A DNA stretch of 64,000 nt from Brachybacterium sillae (GTDB taxonomy: Bacteria; Actinomycetota; Actinomycetes; Actinomycetales; Dermabacteraceae): contig NZ_JAFEUW010000001.1 of NCBI RefSeq assembly GCF_025028335.1, positions 1,426,001 to 1,490,000 on the forward strand, in the 5' to 3' direction. The translations under genes and the position numbers were made by a program. Position 1 is the stretch's first letter. Each line of letters starts with the position of its first letter. Positions 58,437-64,000 of the stretch are shown one piece after another. The notes beneath the pieces are model-generated. The model saw nothing but the letters and a program-made list of their open reading frames with translations. It did no database searches and was not told where the DNA came from.

Positions 58437-59639
58437 GTGCGCTGCCACCACTTCGACGCCGGGACCTGCCGTTCCTGCAGCTTGCTGGCGCTCCCGCACG
58501 AGGAGCAAGTGGCGCGGGCCCAGGAGCGGGTGCAGCGGTTGCTCGCGCCGTATTGGGCCGAGGCCGAGGCGCGCGGCCCCGACCTGACTGACCTCCGGTG
58601 GCTCCCGCCGATCATCGGCCCCGAGGCGGGGTTCCGCAGCCGCGGGAAGATGGCGGTGGCCGGCACCGCCGCCGCCCCGGTGCTGGGCCTGCCCGGTCAG
58701 CCCGCCACCGCCGACCTCAGCGACTGCCCCCTGTACCCGGAGGGCGTCGAGCCGGTGCTCCACGCCGCCCGGGAGCTGATCCGCCGCGCCCAGATCCCCC
58801 CGTACGACGTCACTCGACGCCGCGGCGAGATCAAGAACGTGCTGGTCACCGCATCCCCCGACGGGCATCACGCCCTGCGGTTCGTGCTGCGCAGCGAGCA
58901 GGCGCTGCCGCGTCTGCGCGAGCATCTGCCGCGGCTGCTCGCCACCTGCCCGACGGTGCAGCAGGTCAGCGCGAACATCCACCCGGACCACACCACCGCC
59001 GTCGAGGGGCCCACGGAGATCCCGCTGCACGGGCCCGGGCGGCTGCCGGTGCCCACCGGCGACGTGGTGCTCATGGCCCATCCGCAGGCGTTCCTGCAGA
59101 CCAACCCGCACGTGGCAGGGCAGCTGTACCGGCAGGCGGCCGCCTGGGTGGCCAGCGCCTTCGCGCCGACCCCTGCGGCACCTGCCCCGCGGATCTGGGA
59201 CCTGTACTGCGGTCTCGGGGGTTTCGCGCTGCACCTGGCCCGCGCCCTCCCGCACGCCGAGATCACCGGCGTCGAGGTCAGCGCTCAGGCCATCGAGGGG
59301 GCGCAGGAGGCCGCCGCCGCGCTCGACCCGGCGGCCGCCCGGCCCCGGTTCCTCACCGCCGACGCCACCACCTGGGCCGAGGCACAGCCCGACGCCGATC
59401 AGCCCGACGCCGTGGTGGTGAATCCGCCGCGGCGCGGGATCGGCGAGCGCCTGGCCACCTGGCTGGAGGGTTCCTCCGTGCCGCACGTCGTCTACTCCAG
59501 CTGCAACCCCGCCACCCTCGCCACCGACCTGGCACGGATGCCGTCGTTGCGGATCACCGCCGCCCGCTGGGTGGACATGTTCCCGCACACCCACCACAGT
59601 GAGGTCGTCGTGCGCCTGGCCCGTCGGCCCGGCACCTGA
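58437..59639 (+). CDS. rlmC: 23S rRNA (uracil-C5)-methyltransferase RlmC
   Basis: 400 residues. SAM-dependent methylation of U747 in 23S rRNA (RumB/RlmC family). N-terminal iron-sulfur cysteines C3, C10, C13 (CHHFDAGTCRSCSLL) with a fourth in LSDCPLYPEG; SAM motif in WDLYCGLGGFALHLARALPH near 255; NPPRRGIGE near 325; nucleophile Cys in VYSSCNPATLATDL near 353. No TRAM domain, as in RlmC. GTG start with TAGACT 6 nt upstream. Neighbours are hrpB and asparaginase. Confidence 0.9.
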   Translation: MRCHHFDAGTCRSCSLLALPHEEQVARAQERVQRLLAPYWAEAEARGPDLTDLRWLPPIIGPEAGFRSRGKMAVAGTAAAPVLGLPGQPATADLSDCPLYPEGVEPVLHAARELIRRAQIPPYDVTRRRGEIKNVLVTASPDGHHALRFVLRSEQALPRLREHLPRLLATCPTVQQVSANIHPDHTTAVEGPTEIPLHGPGRLPVPTGDVVLMAHPQAFLQTNPHVAGQLYRQAAAWVASAFAPTPAAPAPRIWDLYCGLGGFALHLARALPHAEITGVEVSAQAIEGAQEAAAALDPAAARPRFLTADATTWAEAQPDADQPDAVVVNPPRRGIGERLATWLEGSSVPHVVYSSCNPATLATDLARMPSLRITAARWVDMFPHTHHSEVVVRLARRPGT

Positions 59640-59660
59640 CCGCCATCGAAGGGACTCCCC

Positions 59661-60680
59661 GTGACCGCCGCCCCCTCCCCTGAGCCCACTGCCCCGCGCG
59701 GTCGCGTCGCGCTGCTCTCCCTGGGCGGCACGATCTTCATGACGCAGGACGCCTCGGGGCTGCGGGCCACTCCCGGCGGCGCCGGCGACGCCCCGATCAC
59801 CACCACCATCGCCGAGGCGGTGGTGACGCACCGGCCGGTGGCGAACATCGGATCGCCGTCGGTGCGGCCGGCGCATCTGCGGCAGGTACTGGAACTCGCC
59901 CACGAGGCGCTCGACGCCGGCGCCACCGGGGTGGTGCTCACCCACGGCACCGACACCCTGGAGGAATCGGCGTTCCTGCTGAACCGGCACTGGGAGCGCC
60001 CGGAGCCGCTGGTGGTGACGGGGGCGATGCGTCCGGCGAACGCTCCGGGTGCCGACGGCCCCGCGAATCTGCGTGACGCGGTGCGCACCGCTCTGGCACC
60101 GTCGGCCCGCGGTCTCGGGGTGCTCGCGGTGTTCGACGGGCTGGTGCACCTGGCCGACCGGGTCACGAAGACCAGCTCCCGGTCGGTGGACGCCTTCCAC
60201 TCGGAACCCTCCGGCCCGGTCGCCCTGGTCGCCGAGGAGGACCTGCACCTGGTGTATCGGCCCACGGACCGCCCCTGCACCCGGCCCGAGCTGCTCCCGG
60301 CGATGCTGCCGCGGGTGCCGGTGGTGGCGCTGGGCCTGGGCGATGACGGTGAGATCCTCGATCATCTGTCGGCCGCATCCGCCGACGGCCTGGTGATCGC
60401 GGGCGTCGGCATGGGGCACGTGCCGGCGGCGGCGGTGCCGCGGCTGCGCGCGCTGATCGACGCCGGGGTGCCGGTGGTGGTGGCGACTCGCGTGGCGGAG
60501 GGCGGCACCTCCGACCGGCACTACGACTATCCGGGCAGCGAGATCGATCTGCTGGCCAACGGCGCGATCATGGCGGGCGCCCTGCCGGCGCAGAAGGCGC
60601 GGCTGCTGCTGCAGGTGCTGCTGTCCCGCGGCGCCGACACCGCGCAGCTGCGCGACGCCTTCTCCGCGTACGCGTACTGA
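59661..60680 (+). CDS. L-asparaginase (type I-like)
   Basis: 339 residues. Hydrolyses L-asparagine to aspartate and ammonia, cytosolic. First catalytic Thr in VALLSLGGTIFMT near residue 22, second in VVLTHGTDTLEESAFLLNRH near 100 (Thr/Asp/Lys triad region; the Lys lies further on), and substrate-binding GVLAVFDGLVHLADRVTK; C-terminal domain GMGHVPAAAVPRLRALIDAG. No signal peptide. ATG or GTG start at 59661 with AAGGGAC 8 nt upstream. It starts 21 nt after rlmC, so they may be cotranscribed. Confidence 0.9.
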   Translation: MTAAPSPEPTAPRGRVALLSLGGTIFMTQDASGLRATPGGAGDAPITTTIAEAVVTHRPVANIGSPSVRPAHLRQVLELAHEALDAGATGVVLTHGTDTLEESAFLLNRHWERPEPLVVTGAMRPANAPGADGPANLRDAVRTALAPSARGLGVLAVFDGLVHLADRVTKTSSRSVDAFHSEPSGPVALVAEEDLHLVYRPTDRPCTRPELLPAMLPRVPVVALGLGDDGEILDHLSAASADGLVIAGVGMGHVPAAAVPRLRALIDAGVPVVVATRVAEGGTSDRHYDYPGSEIDLLANGAIMAGALPAQKARLLLQVLLSRGADTAQLRDAFSAYAY

Positions 60681-60727
60681 GGGAGGGACCCCAGGCCCGG
60701 CTGCGCCTGAGCCGATCCGGCGCGGCC

Positions 60728-60775
60728 CCTCCCGAGCCGTGCGTGGAGGGGCACCTCCCGAGCCGTGCGTGGAGG
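60728..60775 (+). repeat. 22-bp direct repeat
   Basis: CCTCCCGAGCCGTGCGTGGA plus GG occurs at 60728-60749 and 60754-60775. The second copy overlaps the left arm of the long hairpin that follows. Confidence 0.75.
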
Positions 60776-60825
60776 ATTTCGTGGGGAATCCGGCGTCGAT
60801 TCCCCACGAAATCCTCCACGCACGG
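60763..60825. repeat. 28-bp perfect inverted repeat (long hairpin)
   Basis: Left arm 60763-60790, right arm 60798-60825, 28 bp fully paired, 7-nt loop CGGCGTC. Arms include GTGGAGGATTTCGTGGGG. Lies 82 bp past the asparaginase stop. Acts as a terminator or is a REP/MITE-like element; no T tract follows. Confidence 0.75.
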
Positions 60826-61003
60826 GGCGCCGGGGTGCGGGAGCGCCGGGGCGCACGGGGCGCGGGGGTCGACCGGCCGCGGGGTGGGCCGCCCCGACCC
60901 GGACCGGCCCGCGGTCCCCGCGCATTCATGCTCAGGCCGTACCCTTGGCGCGCACACGACTTACCATCTGGTGGGCCGGTGTCCCAGCGCAGAGGAGATC
61001 ACC

Positions 61004-62652
61004 ATGCCGGACCGGTCCCGACCCGACATCCTGCTCATCGTCGTGGACGACATGGGTACTCCGATATCTCCCCCTTCGGCGGGGAGTTGGAGACCCCGGT
61101 GCTGCAGCAGCTCGCCGACCGCGGTGCCCGTTTCCGGGGCTTCCACACCTCCAGCTTGTGCGCACCGACCCGGGCGATGCTGCTGACCGGCTGCGACAAC
61201 CATCAGGTGGGACTGGGCGTGATGCAGCCGCACCACTCCCGCAACCAGTACATGCAGCGCGGATACGAGGGCTACCTGAACCACCTCGCCCCCACCCTGG
61301 CCGAGACCCTCAGCGCCGGCGGGTACCACACGTTCATGGCGGGCAAGTGGCACATCGGCATCACCGATGAGACCCGGCCCGCCGCCCGCGGTTTCGAGCG
61401 CAGCTTCGCGTTCCTCGGTGGCGGGGGCAGCCACTTCGCCGACGCCCAACCGCTGAGCACCACCGAGGCCGTGCAGACCGCGTACCGGGATGATGACCGC
61501 GACGTCACCGATGAGCTGCCGGAGGACTTCTACTCCTCCATCGCCTACGCGGATCGGATGATCGACCACATCGAGGGCTTCGAGGACGACGCCCCGTTCT
61601 TCGGTTACCTGGCCTTCACCGCCCCGCATGACCCGCTGCAGCTGCCCGAGGACTGGCTGGATCGACACCGCGGCCGCTACGACGACGGCTACGACGCCGT
61701 GCGCGAGCGCCGGATCGCCCGGATGCGGGACCTGGGCCTGGTGGCCGCCGACACCGAGGCGCACCCCGGCACCGGCGCCTTCCCCGCCTGAGACGAGCTC
61801 AGCCCGCAGCAACGCGCCGAGGAGACCCGCGACTTCGAGCTGTACACCGGCATGGTGGAGCTGGTCGACGAGCAGATCGGGCGGGTGCTCGAGGCCCTCC
61901 ACCGCACCGGCCGTCTCGACGACACCGTGATCATCTTCCTGTCCGACAACGGCGCGAACTCCGGTGTGGCCTCGCACGACGCCGGGAACTCCGAGGAGCA
62001 GATCGCCCGCGACTTCGACAACTCCCTGGAGCATCGCGGCCGGCCCGGGTCGTTCGTGTCGATGGGTGGCGCCTGGGCGGAGGTGTCGGACTCCCCGCTG
62101 TCGCACTTCAAGGCCACCACCTTCGAGGGCGGCATCCAGACCCCGCTGATCGTGGCGGGCGGACCGGTGCGGCTGCGGGGGGTCATCACCGACCAGCTGC
62201 TGCATGTCACCGACCCGTACCCGACGGTCCTCGACCTCACCGGGGTGGAGCGTCCGGGCACCTGGTGCCGCGAGGAGCCCCCGGCCCTGGAGGGCCGCAG
62301 CCTCGCGCCGCTGCTCACCGGCCGGGATGACTCCCCGGTGCGGGATGAGGATGATGCCCTGTGCTTCGAGATGCAGGAATCCCGCAGTGTGCTGCGGGGC
62401 CGTTGGAAGGCGGTGCTGGCGATGCCGCCGTGGGGCGACGGGGAGACCTGGCGGTTGTTCGACCTGCAGGCCGATCCGCGGGAACTGGACGATCTGGCCG
62501 CGGAGCACCCCCAGCTGCTGGCGGAGATGACCTCCCAGTGGGACGAGTACGCCGAGCGCGTCGGATACATCCGGGCCGACGGCCACAAGGTGATCGACGA
62601 CGTCGGCCCTGACCGTTTCTACCGGTTCATGCCGATCGACGTGGATCAGTGA
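61004..62652 (+). pseudogene. Sulfatase (arylsulfatase-like) with frameshift and premature stop
   Basis: ATG at 61004 with GAGGAG 8 nt upstream opens MPDRSRPDILLIVVDDMG, with the conserved metal Asp pair, then a missing base puts the reading out of frame; it resumes as GYSDISPFGGELETPVLQQL. The catalytic formylglycine site is intact in SSLCAPTRAMLLTG (CxPxR-type). MAGKWHIGITDETRP and KATTFEGGIQTPLIVAGG are also sulfatase motifs. A second lesion is a TGA at 61789-61791 (after TGAFPA) where a tryptophan codon TGG is expected; the frame then continues intact to 62652. Both lesions are single-base, so error or recent decay are both possible. The substrate would be a sulfate ester. Confidence 0.82.
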
Positions 62653-62662
62653 GGCGGGCCGC

Positions 62663-63550
62663 ATGAGCGAGATCCTCGATGTGGTCCTGCGCATCGCCCT
62701 GCAGGTGTTCGTGCTGGGCAGCATGCTCAACGTGGGCCTGGGACAGAAGCCCTCCCAGATCGCGCATCACCTGCGCAAACGTCGCTTCCTCACCCGCATG
62801 CTGATGATCAACCTGGTGGCCGTGCCGGGGATCATGACGTACCTGATCATGCTGTTCCAGCCCACCGAGGAGTACGCCGCGGCGCTCCTGCTGCTGGGTC
62901 TGTGCGCCGGCGCCCCGTTCCTCATCAAACTGGCCGACACCGCCGCCGAGGACCTCGCTCTCGCGGCCTCGGTGATGCTGGTGCTGGTGGCGGGCACCGT
63001 GATCGAGGTGCCGCTGGTGCTGCCGCGGCTGGTGGCGGGCCTGGAGGTGGACGGGCTCGAGATCGCCCGCAGCCTCACCCTGCAGCTGGTGGTGCCGATC
63101 CTCATCGACATGGTGCTGCAGAAACTGCTCGGGGAGACCGCCCAGAAGGCCCGGCCCTGGATCGCCCGCCTGGCGAACATCGCACTGTACGTGCTGCTGG
63201 CGCTGACGATCCTCACGAACCTCGACGCCCTCACCGACCTGCAGCTGTGGAAGGCTGCGGCGATCGGCGTCGGCGCCCTGCTGCTGGCGTTCCTGATCGG
63301 CTACATGATGGGTGACGACGAATCCCACCTGAAGGACGTCGGCGGTCTCGCCACTGCCCAGCTCGGCACCGCCGCGGCGATCATCGTCGCTTCCCAGAAC
63401 TTCTCCGATGAACGGGTGTTCGTGTTCATCAACGTGCTGAACGCGTTGAACATGGTGCTGTTGGTGGCGGCCGCGAAGGCGATGGACCCGGACAACGACT
63501 TCCTGCCTCTGGGCTGGTCGAAGGAGCAGGCCGACGCCGAGCGCAGGTGA
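62663..63550 (+). CDS. BASS-family (bile acid:Na+ symporter-like) transporter
   Basis: 295 residues, about nine to ten TM helices. ILDVVLRIALQVFVLGSMLN, LLLGLCAGAPFLIKLADTAA (GAPF..K in place of the usual SAPG..N motif), LGTAAAIIVASQNFSDERVF and INVLNALNMVLLVAAAKAMD are BASS-like, but the Na+-site residues differ from the canonical GGTASN, so it is a divergent member; substrate not predictable. Starts 10 nt after the sulfatase pseudogene, so it was cotranscribed and possibly takes up the sulfated compound or its product (inference). Confidence 0.75.
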   Translation: MSEILDVVLRIALQVFVLGSMLNVGLGQKPSQIAHHLRKRRFLTRMLMINLVAVPGIMTYLIMLFQPTEEYAAALLLLGLCAGAPFLIKLADTAAEDLALAASVMLVLVAGTVIEVPLVLPRLVAGLEVDGLEIARSLTLQLVVPILIDMVLQKLLGETAQKARPWIARLANIALYVLLALTILTNLDALTDLQLWKAAAIGVGALLLAFLIGYMMGDDESHLKDVGGLATAQLGTAAAIIVASQNFSDERVFVFINVLNALNMVLLVAAAKAMDPDNDFLPLGWSKEQADAERR

Positions 63551-63669
63551 GTGTGCGCAGCGCACGGCCCACCCCAGCGCCTGTGTTCTGCAACATCCCC
63601 GTCCCGAAATTCAGGGGTCGGGTGACACACTGGGACCATCCGACCGACCCATGAGACGAGGTGCGCATC

Positions 63670-64000
63670 GTGACCGTTGCCCTGGACCCGAGCCCCGAAC
63701 TGCAGGACTACGCCCACCCCGAGAAGCTGGTGACCACCGCGTGGCTCGCCGAGCACCTCGCTGAGGACGGCCTGGTGGTGGTGGAGTCCGACGAGGACGT
63801 GCTCCTCTACGAGACAGGGCACATCCCCGGCGCCGTGAAGATCGACTGGCATCTGGACCTCAACGACCCGGTGACCCGCGACTACGTCGACGGGGAGGGG
63901 TTCGCCGAGCTCATGCGCCGCTCCGGCATCTCGGAGGACACCACCGTCGTGGTGTACGGCGACAAGTCGAACTGGTGGGCCGCCTACGCCCTGTGGGTGT
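63670..64000 (+). CDS. Sulfurtransferase (rhodanese, thiosulfate/mercaptopyruvate type), 3' partial
   Basis: 110 residues visible, running off the window. GTG start at 63670, ACGAGG 9 nt upstream; an in-frame GTG at 63661 is 9 nt earlier. First rhodanese domain: [20 protein letters not shown], then [20 protein letters not shown] and [17 protein letters not shown], as in SseA/CysA-type tandem rhodaneses. The catalytic Cys would lie in the second domain beyond the window. Transfers sulfane sulfur to cyanide or thiols. It may be linked to sulfur metabolism together with the sulfatase upstream. Confidence 0.88.
   Translation, partial: MTVALDPSPELQDYAHPEKLVTTAWLAEHLAEDGLVVVESDEDVLLYETGHIPGAVKIDWHLDLNDPVTRDYVDGEGFAELMRRSGISEDTTVVVYGDKSNWWAAYALWV

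Noticed and set aside
57960-60929. Nearly 1 kb-codon leftward open frame opposite hrpB, rlmC and asparaginase
   Set aside because: High-GC antisense artefact; the rightward frames have catalytic motifs and proper starts.
1-64000. CRISPR array or rRNA operon
   Set aside because: No regularly spaced repeat array and no rRNA-like sequence seen; only the short repeats listed.

Overview
The window is high-GC actinobacterial DNA. The backbone reads like a Dermabacteraceae/Brachybacterium-type chromosome (family inference only, no search was run). It is interrupted from about 4.5 to 32.9 kb by accessory DNA. Every boundary I could place there coincides with an IS element, an IS remnant or a truncated gene.

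Layout. (1) 1-4465: a methylcitrate-cycle operon (prpD, prpB, an old-yellow-enzyme gene, prpC) with overlapping genes. (2) 4490-7300: decay zone with an MFS pseudogene, an IS3-family element with an intact -1 frameshift signal, a patatin-like gene cut by the IS end, and an IS5-type remnant. (3) 7337-15091: a metal-resistance island with a cadD fragment, a P1B ATPase with its CmtR-type sensor, an SmtB/CadC-type sensor with a CDF exporter, and merA divergent from a MerR-type regulator. A hypothetical gene and a PEP-mutase-family gene follow. (4) 15108-15652: a second IS5-type remnant. (5) 15771-32744: a block that looks Micrococcaceae-like. It holds a WcbI protein and five glycosyltransferases, tRNA-Ala(CGC), a symporter pseudogene with two small companion genes, lutABC, a lactate permease and its FadR-type regulator. 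(6) 32889-64000: backbone again, starting with a 5'-truncated GH15 gene. Transporters, argE/dapE-like, gabD-like, Nudix, a SorC-type regulator, pabC-like, a divergent galactokinase-like/nucleotidyltransferase pair, a GCS2-family ligase, RecQ-PRTase, hypothetical and toxin-like genes, hbd-like, hrpB, rlmC, asparaginase, a decayed sulfatase, a BASS transporter and a partial sulfurtransferase follow.

How genes work together. Propionyl-CoA is oxidised through methylcitrate by PrpC, PrpD and PrpB. L-lactate enters by LldP and is oxidised by LutABC under a GntR repressor whose likely operators lie between the divergent units. In the island the sensor residues are unusually complete: the CmtR-like protein has Cys57/61/102 and the SmtB-like protein has Asp104/His106/His117/His120, so cadmium/lead and zinc/cadmium efflux are probably controlled separately.

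Most notable signals: about ten genes outside the 15.8-32.7 kb block have a TANNNT hexamer 6-7 nt before the start codon (leaderless mRNA); an unrecognised three-way-junction RNA candidate lies at 52211-52316; a GalK-like kinase with a changed sugar-binding signature is paired with a nucleotidyltransferase; and a RelE/HicA-like composite protein lies next to an AbiEii-type nucleotidyltransferase with an unusual partner. Several genes carry isolated one-base lesions, so sequencing error should be excluded before calling them pseudogenes.
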